DNA of 9,196 nt from Gammaproteobacteria bacterium. Lineage in GTDB: Bacteria; Pseudomonadota; Gammaproteobacteria; Coxiellales; Coxiellaceae. Positions 1-7,741 of this stretch are shown one piece after another. The number at the start of each line of letters is the position of its first letter. Within the stretch, counting starts at the first letter, position 1. The notes under the pieces are model-generated. The model was given only the letters and a program-made list of their open reading frames with translations, had not been told where the DNA came from and did not search any database. Location: contig JAHZKQ010000277.1 in the NCBI GenBank assembly GCA_022600315.1, positions 1 to 9,196 of the forward strand, read 5' to 3'. Position numbers and translations under genes: made by a program.

Positions 1-1174
<1,174 letters not shown>

Positions 1175-1200
1175 AAAATTTATCATCTTTTACATTAATG

Positions 1201-1503
1201 TTATGCTTCCACCAACGGCAACAACTCATCCACTCCACAAGCTGAAATTAGACGCTGCATTTCTTTAGATGCAACATAGCGCAAAGTTTTTTGCACCTGT
1301 TTTGCATCTTTAAGCCACGCGGTCAATAACGGCAATATTGAATTATCGACGCATAACAATTTTAAAAAATCGATTTCAATTGTCTGAGTTTTAATAGCTC
1401 CAAATTGCAAACGTCCCTGCTCCCTTAAGTTTGCAACAGAAATAAAACTCAATATGCCATCAAGCTTAAAACCACTGGCCGTTAATTCTAATTTTGCTAC
1501 CAT
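1201..1503 (-). CDS. mlaB: STAS-domain protein, MlaB subunit of the phospholipid ABC transporter
   Basis: MlaB is a small cytoplasmic STAS protein that binds the ATPase MlaF and is needed for assembly and activity of the MlaFEDB complex. The product is 100 aa, close to E. coli MlaB (97 aa). Its identity rests on length, on position directly after mlaC and before murA, and on a STAS-like pattern: a beta strand at residues 41-46, the CVDNSILPLL segment at 51-60 that starts the key helix, and a C-terminal VDELLPLVEA. Sequence divergence is high. In E. coli the helix start reads VDTGG, with functional Thr52; here the aligned positions are Asp53-Asn54-Ser55, so the Thr appears replaced by Asn with Ser next to it. 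The ATG at 1503 lies 2 nt after the mlaC stop, and no strong Shine-Dalgarno is visible, so translational coupling is likely. The family call is firm by context and moderate by sequence alone. Confidence 0.85.
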   Translation of the reverse strand: MVAKLELTASGFKLDGILSFISVANLREQGRLQFGAIKTQTIEIDFLKLLCVDNSILPLLTAWLKDAKQVQKTLRYVASKEMQRLISACGVDELLPLVEA

Positions 1504-1505
1504 AG

Positions 1506-2120
1506 TTAATTTACCATATTATGCTTGGCCAATTTGGCGATTAAACCTGACATGCCGGACTGCGCCAATACACCTGAAAATTGCGAACGGTAACTACCCA
1601 CCATACTGACATGTTCAATGCTAAAATCATAAATTTTCCACGCACCGTTTTGGCGGAATACATTATAGTTTACAGAAATACGCTGACCATTTAAGCGCAC
1701 TATCATGCTACGCACCCGTAAATAACGCGCTGTTTTGTAGTTAACTCGCAATGGGTAAAACTGAATTTTATCGCCATTATAAGCAGCGAATGCTGCTGCA
1801 TAAGTTGAAATCACCAGGTGCTTAAATTCGCCAATAAATTTTTGACGCTGCTCGGGGCTTGCCTTCGTCCAATAATTTCGACCCACTACTGAACCCGCCA
1901 TAATATCGGTTGCCACATATGGTAAGATCGTTTGATCAACAATCGTATCGATCACATGCCGGCGATCTAAGCGTGATTTATTCTGCTCAAGCTTATTAAT
2001 TAAATTATCTGCCACACCTTTTAACATAGTCACGGGCGAAGTTACATTTGCGCCCGCAAAAGTAAAGCTGCTAACAAATAATAATAAAATTAAACTGAGA
2101 GATAATTTACGTCGAATCAT
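1506..2120 (-). CDS. mlaC: Periplasmic phospholipid-binding protein MlaC
   Basis: MlaC (Ttg2D family) carries phospholipid across the periplasm between the MlaA-porin complex in the outer membrane and MlaFEDB in the inner membrane. The 204-aa product (E. coli 211 aa) opens with a signal peptide: basic MIRRK, a hydrophobic core at about residues 6-20, and probable cleavage after an Ala-Gly-Ala near residue 24. The family block follows at about residues 68-110: Pro-Tyr-Val-Ala, then the NYWTKASPEQRQKFIGEF stretch and a TYAAAF motif. A second family-typical block (SMIVRLNGQRISVNYNVF) precedes the KIYDFSIEHVSMVGSYRSQF segment of the lipid-binding fold. The start codon overlaps the mlaD stop (ATGA, 2117-2120) and has a strong AAAGGAG site 8 nt upstream (2129-2135). 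Confidence 0.95.
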   Translation of the reverse strand: MIRRKLSLSLILLLFVSSFTFAGANVTSPVTMLKGVADNLINKLEQNKSRLDRRHVIDTIVDQTILPYVATDIMAGSVVGRNYWTKASPEQRQKFIGEFKHLVISTYAAAFAAYNGDKIQFYPLRVNYKTARYLRVRSMIVRLNGQRISVNYNVFRQNGAWKIYDFSIEHVSMVGSYRSQFSGVLAQSGMSGLIAKLAKHNMVN

Positions 2121-2638
2121 ACCATAGGCTCCTTTGATTTATTAGATGATTTAGGCTTAGTGTCGCCATCTTTATCTGAAGACTTATTGGTTAAATTAAA
2201 CATTAACTGACCAACTAAGTTTTCAAGAATTAATGCCGAATGCGTGGTCTGAATCATTTGTCCGGCTTTTAAATTTTCTGGGGCAAATCCGGGCAGTAGA
2301 CTAATATAATTTGACCCCAACAGACCCTGAGTCAAAATACTTGCCGAAGTATCCAGCGGTATTTTATTGTGCCTGTCGATAAATAGTGTAACTTTGGCAC
2401 GATAGCTTTGCGGATCTAAATTAATCGATGCAACCTGCCCAATCTTAACACCTGCCACAGCAACTGGCGCGCGTACTTTAAGATTACCAATATTATCAAA
2501 TTCAGCGGTTAAAATATAATGCTCATTATTGCCAATTTGCGTTAAGCCACTCACTCGAAACGCCAATAATATTAATGCCACTAAACCAGCTAAAATAAAT
2601 AAACCCACCCAAAATTCTAACACCCGACGACTAATCAT
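2117..2638 (-). CDS. mlaD: MCE-domain lipid-binding protein MlaD
   Basis: MlaD is an inner-membrane-anchored MCE protein that forms a hexameric ring over MlaE and passes phospholipids between the permease and MlaC. The 173-aa product (E. coli 183 aa) has a short basic N-terminus, one membrane helix at about residues 9-29, and a single MCE domain at about residues 38-118, with GNLKVRAPVAVAGVKIGQV as its core. The hydrophobic pore helix follows (SALILENLVGQLMFNL, about residues 134-149). The tail is short, charged and Lys/Ser/Asp-rich, as expected for a disordered periplasmic end. The ATG directly abuts the mlaE stop (TAGATG) and has a strong GGAGG site 7 nt upstream, inside the mlaE C-terminus. 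The 3' end overlaps mlaC by 4 nt. The single MCE domain and operon position rule out PqiB or YebT types. Confidence 0.96.
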   Translation of the reverse strand: MISRRVLEFWVGLFILAGLVALILLAFRVSGLTQIGNNEHYILTAEFDNIGNLKVRAPVAVAGVKIGQVASINLDPQSYRAKVTLFIDRHNKIPLDTSASILTQGLLGSNYISLLPGFAPENLKAGQMIQTTHSALILENLVGQLMFNLTNKSSDKDGDTKPKSSNKSKEPMV

Positions 2639-3424
2639 CTACCATCCTCCCATCATCATGGCTGTCATTACAAAATCCAAAGCCAATACTAGCAATGAAG
2701 AAAATACCACTGTTTTCGTTGTAGCTCGTGCCATACCCGCAGCATTTGGCTCTGAATAAAATCCTTCATAGACAGCTACCCAGGTAATCACAATGGCAAA
2801 TACAATACTTTTAATTAAACCATTTAATACATCATGCCTAAAACTAACGGCAGCTTGCATATTAGCCCAAAATGAACCGCCATCAACTCCCAGCCATTGC
2901 ACACCGACTAATTGGCCACCGTAAATTGCGGTGATATTAAAAAGTAAGGTCAATAATGGCAAAGCAATAATGCCAGCCCATAAACGTGGCGCAACCACAT
3001 ACCATAATGGATCAACCGCCATCATTTTCATACCACTAATTTGGTCGGTAGTGCGCATTAAGCCTAATTCTGCTGTTAATGCCGAGCCCGCCCGACCCGC
3101 AAATAATAATGCCGCTACCACCGGGCCTAGTTCACGCACCACGCTTAATGCCAATAGCTGACCTAGCTCTTGTGAAGCGCCAAATTTTTGCAAAGTATTA
3201 TAGCCTTGCAAAGCCACCACCATGCCAATAAACATGGCCGACAATAAAATAATCACTAAAGACAAGACCCCAACCCGGTATAATTGTACCGACAATAGCG
3301 GCCAAAATTGATGCCACTTTGGCCACTGAAAAATGCTGCGAAATAAAAATATTCCTGAACGCCCCATGCGCTCGCAAAAGTTTAAACTCTGACTGCCAAG
3401 CTCTGTAATACGAGCCTTTAACAT
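2639..3424 (-). CDS. mlaE: MlaE permease of the phospholipid ABC transporter
   Basis: MlaE is the inner-membrane permease (MlaE/TrcA family), two copies of which form the core of MlaFEDB. The 261-aa product matches the family length (E. coli 260 aa). The hallmark stretch VVRELGPVVAALLFAGRAGSALTAELGLM lies at about residues 95-123 and is close to the family consensus; the segment after it (MRTTDQISGMKMMAVDPLWYVVAPR) carries the cytoplasmic coupling region. Hydrophobic segments lie at about residues 50-72, 98-112, 148-175, 205-223 and 240-258. An amphipathic N-terminus rich in aromatics precedes the first helix. The start overlaps the end of mlaF by 7 nt, with GAGGA 9 nt upstream (3434-3438), and the stop abuts mlaD. 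No irregularity is visible. Confidence 0.96.
   Translation of the reverse strand: MLKARITELGSQSLNFCERMGRSGIFLFRSIFQWPKWHQFWPLLSVQLYRVGVLSLVIILLSAMFIGMVVALQGYNTLQKFGASQELGQLLALSVVRELGPVVAALLFAGRAGSALTAELGLMRTTDQISGMKMMAVDPLWYVVAPRLWAGIIALPLLTLLFNITAIYGGQLVGVQWLGVDGGSFWANMQAAVSFRHDVLNGLIKSIVFAIVITWVAVYEGFYSEPNAAGMARATTKTVVFSSLLVLALDFVMTAMMMGGW
2646..2650 (-). promoter_or_regulatory. Ribosome binding site of mlaD inside mlaE
   Basis: The minus strand reads GGAGG, encoded by the last codons of mlaE, 7 nt before the mlaD ATG at 2638. It fixes the mlaD start even though there is no intergenic space. Confidence 0.75.
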
Positions 3425-4221
3425 AATCCTAAATCCTCTGCATAAGGTTTCGCTGCATAGCGAAATGAAACCGGTCCATCTGGCATACCATTAATAAACT
3501 GTTTAACTTCCGGTGAATCTAACTGCATTAATTCATTTGGCGTTGCTGCACCAATCACTTTACCACCGGAAATAATATACACATAGTCCGCTAACATTTG
3601 AGTTTCTTTGACATCATGCGACACGATCACTGAAGTCATTTGAAACGCGTCATTAAGTTCACGAATTAAGCGCAACAATACGCCACGCACAATTGGGTCT
3701 TGACCAGTGAATGGCTCATCATACAACATTAGCTCTGGCCCCATAATAATAGCTCGCGCTAATGCTACTCGCCTTGCCATACCGCCAGACAATTCATCGA
3801 TACGTAAAAGTGCCGCACCACGTAAACCCACGGCCTCTAAAATCATTAATACTAAATCATGCAGCATATCGGCAGGCAGCTTAGTGTGTTGTCGCACTGG
3901 AAAAGCCACGTTATCAAATACGTTTAAATCTGTAAATAATGCGCCCTGTTGAAATAACACCCCCATGCGTTGGCGCAACCGATATATCGCCTTACGTTTA
4001 AGTTTTGCAAGATTTTGGCCGTAAACTTCTACCGTGCCTCGACTAGGTATTAACTCTTTGCCAATTAAACGCAGCAAAGTGGTTTTGCCAGTACCGCTTG
4101 GACCCATAATTGCGGTAATTTTGCCTTTGGGGATCATTAGACTCATACCGGATAATACCGGCTTCGCACCACGACTGAAGTGCACATCCTCAAAGCGAAT
4201 ACAGTATTCTTCAACACCCAT
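3418..4221 (-). CDS. mlaF: MlaF ATPase of the phospholipid ABC transporter
   Basis: MlaF is the cytoplasmic ATPase that powers phospholipid movement by MlaFEDB. The 267-aa product (E. coli 269 aa) has a complete nucleotide-binding domain: Walker A GPSGTGKTT at residues 40-48, Q-loop near residues 91-92, family-typical LFTDLNVFDNVAFPVR at 96-110, signature LSGGMARR at 144-151 (Met in place of the usual Gln, as in E. coli MlaF), Walker B ELMLYDE at 163-169 and switch His202. The C-terminal extension with PDGPVSFRY at about 247-255 is characteristic of MlaF, where the tail contacts MlaB and the partner MlaF. The ATG at 4221 is the first in-frame start, since a TGA lies three codons upstream. An AAGGGAG motif lies 13 nt upstream, which is rather far. 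It is the first gene of the minus-strand operon. Confidence 0.97.
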   Translation of the reverse strand: MGVEEYCIRFEDVHFSRGAKPVLSGMSLMIPKGKITAIMGPSGTGKTTLLRLIGKELIPSRGTVEVYGQNLAKLKRKAIYRLRQRMGVLFQQGALFTDLNVFDNVAFPVRQHTKLPADMLHDLVLMILEAVGLRGAALLRIDELSGGMARRVALARAIIMGPELMLYDEPFTGQDPIVRGVLLRLIRELNDAFQMTSVIVSHDVKETQMLADYVYIISGGKVIGAATPNELMQLDSPEVKQFINGMPDGPVSFRYAAKPYAEDLGLC

Positions 4222-4248
4222 GAAACTTCATATGCTCCCTTGCTAGAG

Positions 4249-4277
4249 TCAATAAAAGGGCAGTTTTTACGTATCAA
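4249..4277 (-). promoter_or_regulatory. Candidate promoter of the mla-murA operon
   Basis: The minus strand shows TTGATA (4277-4272; 5 of 6 to the sigma-70 -35 box), a 17-nt spacer and TATTGA (4254-4249; 3 of 6 to the -10 box). Transcription would start about 20 nt before the mlaF ATG, leaving the AAGGGAG motif in the leader. The -10 match is weak, so this is tentative. Confidence 0.3.
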
Positions 4278-4294
4278 ACTCACCCTATATCATT

Positions 4295-4300
4295 TATAAT
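4295..4300 (+). promoter_or_regulatory. Candidate -10 box (TATAAT) toward kdsD
   Basis: A perfect sigma-70 -10 hexamer lies on the plus strand, but no good -35 box is found 16-18 nt upstream. Transcription would start inside the palindrome at 4302-4315 and leave a leader of about 135 nt before kdsD. It may be chance in AT-rich DNA. Confidence 0.3.
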
Positions 4301-4301
4301 A

Positions 4302-4315
4302 CCCCAAACTTGGGG
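4302..4315. repeat. Palindrome CCCCAA-AC-TTGGGG, possible operator
   Basis: Two 6-bp inverted arms flank a 2-bp centre, directly after the TATAAT at 4295-4300. A second small inverted repeat, AGAC-T-GTCT, follows immediately at 4316-4324. The GC-rich arms stand out in an AT-rich gap. The near-zero loop and lack of a following T-run fit a protein-binding site better than a terminator. The binding protein is unknown. Confidence 0.5.
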
Positions 4316-4337
4316 AGACTGTCTGTATTTTGCCAAC

Positions 4338-4394
4338 TTTAGACATACCGGTAAACTTGATAACCCTTAGAATTTTAGACCATATTTCGGTAAA
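4338..4394. repeat. Imperfect direct repeat upstream of kdsD
   Basis: TTTAGACATACCGGTAAA (4338-4355) recurs 36 bp downstream as TTTAGACCATATTTCGGTAAA (4374-4394): both share TTTAGAC, an ATA, and CGGTAAA, with a 3-bp length difference in the middle. It could be a tandem regulator site or a decayed duplication. Confidence 0.4.
4357..4386 (+). promoter_or_regulatory. Candidate promoter of the kds-lpt operon
   Basis: TTGATA (4357-4362; 5 of 6 to -35) is followed after 18 nt by CATATT (4381-4386; 4 of 6 to -10). Transcription would begin near 4393, about 50 nt before the kdsD ATG. The spacing is acceptable and the match moderate. The two copies of the direct repeat flank or overlap it. Confidence 0.35.
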
Positions 4395-4441
4395 ATGGCT
4401 GACTTAGAAACTTATAGAGAATAAATCTGGACTGATTATCA

Positions 4442-5446
4442 ATGGAAGTTAGTGCGAACGCAACAAAAATAAACATCACTCAATCAAGCGTGCAAGAATT
4501 AGGCAAAGCGGTAATTACTACCGAGGCCAAGGCCATTGCCTCTCTAGCCGATCGAATTGATGAAAAATTTACCAAGGCTTGCGAGTTATTGCTCAATTGC
4601 CAGGGTCGGACCATCATCATTGGCATCGGTAAATCTGGCCATATTGGCCGCAAAATCGCCGCCACCCTCGCCAGCATCGGCACTCCAGCACACTTTGTGC
4701 ATCCCAGCGAAGCGAGTCACGGCGACATGGGGATGATCACAGCTAAAGACGTGGTGATTGGAATTTCCAATTCTGGAGAGACCTACGAATTAATTAATGT
4801 TATCGCCCAAATTAAACGCTTAAAAATTCCAGTGATTGCCTTAACTGGAAATTTAAATTCAACTTTGGCCAAAAATGCCAATGTCAGTTTAGACGTTAGC
4901 GTCAGTGAAGAAGCCTGCCCGCTGGGCTTGGCCCCCACCGCTAGCACAACCGCCACCTTGGTTATGGGCGATGCCTTAGCCATTGCTTTGCTCGATGCTC
5001 GCGGCTTTACCAAGCAAGATTTTGCCAATATTCACCCCGGTGGCAGTTTAGGGAAACGTTTGCTATTACATATTGATTCACTAATGTATGCCGGTAGCGC
5101 CATGCCAAAAGTGCATCAAGAGATTTCATTAAGTGAAGCACTGATTGAAATTACCTCAAAAAGTTTAGGCATGACAACCATTGTCGACGACAATGGAGTT
5201 TTACAAGGAATTTTTACTGACGGTGATTTACGTCGCGTATTAAATACCGGCAAAGATATCCATCAAATTAAAATGACTGATATCATGACGCCTGGCTGTA
5301 AAACCATTCGTCCTGGCCTTTTAGCCGCCGATGCCTTGCAAATAATGGAACAACATAAAATTACCGCGTTAATTGTTGTTGATGAAAATAATAAGCCCAT
5401 AGGCGTTGTGCATATGCATAGCCTTTTACAAGCAGGCGTAGTCTAA
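4442..5446 (+). CDS. kdsD: D-arabinose-5-phosphate isomerase (KdsD)
   Basis: KdsD interconverts ribulose-5-phosphate and arabinose-5-phosphate, the first step toward Kdo, the inner-core sugar of LPS. The 334-aa product (E. coli 328 aa) has an N-terminal SIS domain (about residues 40-185) and two CBS domains (about 215-270 and 280-334). The four residues assigned to catalysis in E. coli (Lys59, Glu111, Glu152, His193) align with a constant +5 offset as Lys64 in GIGKSGHIG, Glu116 in SGETYEL, Glu157 in SEEACP and His198 in NIHPGGSLG. The HPSEASHGDMGMI stretch typical of the family lies at residues 87-99. The CBS pair argues for the full-length KdsD type rather than a short SIS isomerase. The ATG at 4442 lacks a clear Shine-Dalgarno sequence (at best CTGGA 10 nt upstream). 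It is first in the operon and separated from kdsC by 3 nt. Confidence 0.97.
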   Translation: MEVSANATKINITQSSVQELGKAVITTEAKAIASLADRIDEKFTKACELLLNCQGRTIIIGIGKSGHIGRKIAATLASIGTPAHFVHPSEASHGDMGMITAKDVVIGISNSGETYELINVIAQIKRLKIPVIALTGNLNSTLAKNANVSLDVSVSEEACPLGLAPTASTTATLVMGDALAIALLDARGFTKQDFANIHPGGSLGKRLLLHIDSLMYAGSAMPKVHQEISLSEALIEITSKSLGMTTIVDDNGVLQGIFTDGDLRRVLNTGKDIHQIKMTDIMTPGCKTIRPGLLAADALQIMEQHKITALIVVDENNKPIGVVHMHSLLQAGVV

Positions 5447-5449
5447 TTT

Positions 5450-5962
5450 ATGCAACCCACTAAAATTAAAACCCAAGCCCAACAAATTAAATTACTAGCA
5501 CTCGATGTTGATGGCGTCTTAACCGATGGCAGTTTTTGGTTTGGGGTGGATGGCGAAGAATATAAACGTTTTAATACCCAAGATGGTTACGGCCTGGTGC
5601 AACTGCAAAAAAGCAGCATTGAGATTGCGATTATCTCTGGACGCAAGAGTCATTGCGTTAACCAGCGCATGGCCGAGCTAAATATCCAACATGTATTGCA
5701 AGGACATTACGACAAATTAACTGCACTAGAAAACTTATGTCAACAGCTCAATATCAGCCTTAAACAAGTCGCATATATGGGAGATGATACGCCTGATTTA
5801 GCCGCAATTCATGCAGCAGGACTCGGGATTGCGGTCGCAAATGCAACGCCTGATGTGCTGGCAGCAGCTGATTGGAAGACCACGCGTCGCGGTGGTGACG
5901 GCGCAGTGCGTGAAGTCTGTGATTTATTACTGACTGAAAATACCGTGCTGAGCCCGGCATGA
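5450..5962 (+). CDS. kdsC: 3-deoxy-D-manno-octulosonate-8-phosphate phosphatase (KdsC)
   Basis: KdsC is a HAD-family (C0, tetrameric) phosphatase that releases Kdo from Kdo8P in the cytoplasm. The 170-aa product is within the family range (E. coli 188 aa; the difference is mainly a shorter N-terminus). HAD motif I is DVDGVLTDG with nucleophile Asp19 and acid/base Asp21. Motif II is the ISGRKS stretch with Ser63. Motif III Lys89 sits in HYDKLTAL, and motif IV is GDDTPD with Asp112, Asp113 and Asp116. The C-terminal GGDGAVREVCDLLL closely matches the KdsC tail that closes over the neighbouring active site. It follows kdsD by 3 nt with no clear ribosome binding site and overlaps lptC by 4 nt (ATGA), so translational coupling is likely. 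Other HAD phosphatases lack the cap-less layout with this C-terminal motif. Confidence 0.96.
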   Translation: MQPTKIKTQAQQIKLLALDVDGVLTDGSFWFGVDGEEYKRFNTQDGYGLVQLQKSSIEIAIISGRKSHCVNQRMAELNIQHVLQGHYDKLTALENLCQQLNISLKQVAYMGDDTPDLAAIHAAGLGIAVANATPDVLAAADWKTTRRGGDGAVREVCDLLLTENTVLSPA

Positions 5963-6525
5963 ACCGCAGTATAATACTTTCAGTATTAGCAATTGCCATT
6001 GTATTGGCAGTTGGCTTACTCACCTTGCTATACATTAAACCCTTAAGCATTTTAACCAATCATAAAATGCCAGATACTTATATCCGCAACTTTAATTACT
6101 CGGCCTACGATAGACAAGGTCATTTAAAGTGCGTCATTAAAAGTCCTAAGCTTATGCATTATCCTAAAAACGATATGGCTTATTTAACCACGCCAGATAT
6201 TATTTTTTATGGCAAACAAAGCCCTTGGCATATCACCGCCGACCATGGCAAATCAATGCAACAAAATAATAAAATTATTTTATGGGGACATGTGATCATT
6301 CAACAAATGGCTACCAAAAAACAAAGCTCCACAAGAATATTAACGCCTAAAATTATTATTTATCCGCAGCGCTCATACGCACAATCCAATAAGCCCATTA
6401 CCGTATTGCAACCCCATACCACTATACACGGGATTGGATTTACCGCTAACTTTAAAACCGGTCGTATGACTCTACTTAACCATGCACGAGGAATATATCA
6501 TGCGCCTGCTAAAATTTCTCATTAG
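5959..6525 (+). CDS. lptC: LPS export inner-membrane protein LptC
   Basis: LptC is a bitopic inner-membrane protein of the LptB2FGC complex that accepts LPS and hands it to LptA. The 188-aa product (E. coli 191 aa) has one N-terminal membrane helix at about residues 5-28 with a very short cytoplasmic start, then a periplasmic beta-jellyroll. Family features are visible in order: a HYPKNDMAYLTTPDIIFY block, then the PWHITADHGKSM strand pair, an IILWGHVII strand typical of LptC/LptA folds, and the C-terminal GFTANFKTGRMTLLNHARG region that contacts LptA. Sequence conservation is low, as usual for LptC, so neighbours carry much of the weight: kdsC overlaps the start (ATGA) and lptA overlaps the end by 26 nt. 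Confidence 0.92.
   Translation: MNRSIILSVLAIAIVLAVGLLTLLYIKPLSILTNHKMPDTYIRNFNYSAYDRQGHLKCVIKSPKLMHYPKNDMAYLTTPDIIFYGKQSPWHITADHGKSMQQNNKIILWGHVIIQQMATKKQSSTRILTPKIIIYPQRSYAQSNKPITVLQPHTTIHGIGFTANFKTGRMTLLNHARGIYHAPAKISH
6488..6492 (+). promoter_or_regulatory. Ribosome binding site that decides the lptA start
   Basis: GAGGA lies 7 nt before the ATG at 6500, inside the lptC end. It selects this ATG over the in-frame ATG at 6482, which would place six charged or polar residues before the signal peptide. Confidence 0.7.
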
Positions 6526-6991
6526 TGCCTGCTTAATAATAAGCACCAGTAGCTTTGCGCTGGCTACTGATCAAAATAAACCAGCCTATTTTCGTGCCGA
6601 TAAAATTCTTTATAATATTCACAGCCGCCAAATTACTTATATTGGTCATGTGCATATGCAGCAAGGCACCACTAAACTTAGTGGCGATAAAGCCATCCTG
6701 AATCAAAACCCAACCGGTGGCATAAAAACATTTATTATTTATGGCAGACCTGCGCACTATTTCACTTTATCTAGCAAAAATAAACAGCCCTTGCAAGCAC
6801 GAGCCGATCAAATTAATTATAACGCCAACACCAAGCTGGCCACACTCATTGGTCATGCCGTTGCCGTGCAAAAACCTAACCAAATCGCCAGTCAAAAAAT
6901 CTGGTATGATACCCAACATGAACAGGCACGCACTGCGGCCACTTCAGGGCAGCATCACACCCGGATTGTACTTGGACCGCAAGACAACTAA
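6500..6991 (+). CDS. lptA: Periplasmic LPS transport protein LptA
   Basis: LptA forms the periplasmic bridge that carries LPS from LptC to LptD. From ATG 6500 the product is 163 aa (E. coli 185 aa). It opens with a classical signal peptide: MRLLK, a hydrophobic core, and SSFALA before the likely cleavage near residue 22. The mature part is an OstA/LptA beta-jellyroll with repeating strands such as FRADKILYNIHSRQITYIGH, VHMQQGTTKLSGDKAIL, and later ARADQINYNANTKLATLIGH, a near repeat of the first strand unit, as expected for this fold. The in-frame ATG at 6482 is rejected because 6500 has the ribosome binding site and gives a proper signal peptide. It overlaps lptC by 26 nt, and lptB follows after 12 nt. 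Confidence 0.94.
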   Translation: MRLLKFLISACLIISTSSFALATDQNKPAYFRADKILYNIHSRQITYIGHVHMQQGTTKLSGDKAILNQNPTGGIKTFIIYGRPAHYFTLSSKNKQPLQARADQINYNANTKLATLIGHAVAVQKPNQIASQKIWYDTQHEQARTAATSGQHHTRIVLGPQDN

Positions 6992-7003
6992 AATATTAAA
7001 ACT

Positions 7004-7729
7004 ATGACTACATTAAATGTTAACAATTTAGAAAAATCTTACAAATCACGCCGCGTTGTTAACCGCGTGTCTATGCAAGTTAAAGGCGGTGAGATCGTTG
7101 GTTTACTCGGCCCTAATGGCGCCGGTAAGACCACCACGTTCTATATGATCGTTGGCCTAGTCGCTCCGGACGGTGGCCAAGTCGAGCTTAATCAAACCGA
7201 TATCACGCAATTACCCATGCACCGCCGCGCTCAACTAGGCATCGGTTACCTACCACAAGAACGTTCAATTTTCCGTAAACTCAGCGTCGCCGACAATATC
7301 ATGGCAATTTTAGAATTGCGCCCGGAACTTAGCAAATCAGAACGTCAAGCCAAGCTCAATACATTATTGGAAGAGTTTCATATTAATAAACTACGCGATA
7401 CCCTCGCCATAAGTTTATCCGGCGGCGAAACCCGGCGAGTAGAAATTGCCAGAGCGTTGGCACGGGATCCTGAGTTTATGTTACTCGATGAACCTTTTGC
7501 CGGCATCGATCCTATTTCCGTCGTTGACATTAAACGAATTATACGCCACCTTTGCAGCAAAGGCATCGGCATCTTAATCACTGACCATAATGTTCGTGAA
7601 ACTTTAGATATTTGCGAGCGTGGTTATATTGTCAGTGCCGGCAATATTATTGCCGAAGGCACACCCACGCAAATACTCGCTCACCAAGAAGTGCGCGAAG
7701 TGTATTTGGGTGAGGAATTCAACCTATAG
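7004..7729 (+). CDS. lptB: LPS export ABC transporter ATPase LptB
   Basis: LptB is the cytoplasmic ATPase dimer that powers extraction of LPS by LptFG. The product is 241 aa, identical in length to E. coli LptB. The domain is complete: Walker [10 protein letters not shown] at residues 36-44, Q-loop Gln85 in GYLPQE, signature [15 protein letters not shown] at 138-152, Walker B FMLLDE with catalytic Glu163, and switch His195 in [10 protein letters not shown]; the last two keep E. coli numbering. The GIDPISV D-loop and the C-terminal GEEF motif also match. It starts 12 nt after lptA without a clear ribosome binding site. In most gammaproteobacteria rpoN follows; here a 12-nt gap leads straight to hpf. 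Confidence 0.98.
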   Translation: MTTLNVNNLEKSYKSRRVVNRVSMQVKGGEIVGLLGPNGAGKTTTFYMIVGLVAPDGGQVELNQTDITQLPMHRRAQLGIGYLPQERSIFRKLSVADNIMAILELRPELSKSERQAKLNTLLEEFHINKLRDTLAISLSGGETRRVEIARALARDPEFMLLDEPFAGIDPISVVDIKRIIRHLCSKGIGILITDHNVRETLDICERGYIVSAGNIIAEGTPTQILAHQEVREVYLGEEFNL

Positions 7730-7734
7730 AGGAG
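7728..7734 (+). promoter_or_regulatory. Ribosome binding site of hpf
   Basis: AGAGGAG overlaps the lptB stop codon and lies 7 nt before the hpf ATG at 7742. It is among the strongest Shine-Dalgarno sequences in the window, suggesting hpf is translated well within the operon. Confidence 0.8.
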
Positions 7735-7741
7735 AACTAAA

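Larger units (their letters stand above)
4222..4441. promoter_or_regulatory. Divergent promoter region between mlaF and kdsD
   Basis: This 220-bp gap is the only sizeable non-coding stretch in the window and must hold the promoters of both operons. It is AT-rich and contains a palindrome (4302-4315), a perfect plus-strand TATAAT (4295-4300), several weaker -35/-10 combinations in both directions, and an imperfect direct repeat (4338-4355 and 4374-4394). No small RNA, tRNA or long open frame is evident. In E. coli the yrbG antiporter gene occupies the equivalent place before kdsD. Confidence 0.8.

Noticed and set aside
4216..4236. Six-codon open frame (MKFHGC) overlapping the mlaF start on the minus strand
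   Set aside because: It could be a leader peptide, but the AAGGGAG motif is only about 3 nt from its ATG, too close for good initiation, and it shows no attenuation-type codon bias.
4302..4315. Palindrome as a transcription terminator
   Set aside because: It lies between divergent gene starts, has almost no loop and is not followed by a T-run on either strand.
5760..6059. Minus-strand open frame of 99 codons across the kdsC/lptC junction
   Set aside because: It is antisense to two well-supported genes and shows no recognisable protein features.
6482..6499. Earlier in-frame ATG for lptA
   Set aside because: It would add six residues before the signal peptide, and the ribosome binding site at 6488-6492 points to the ATG at 6500.
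6741..7007. Plus-strand open frame of 88 codons overlapping the end of lptA
   Set aside because: It is out of frame with lptA, which has clear OstA-type strands in the same DNA; no recognisable domain.
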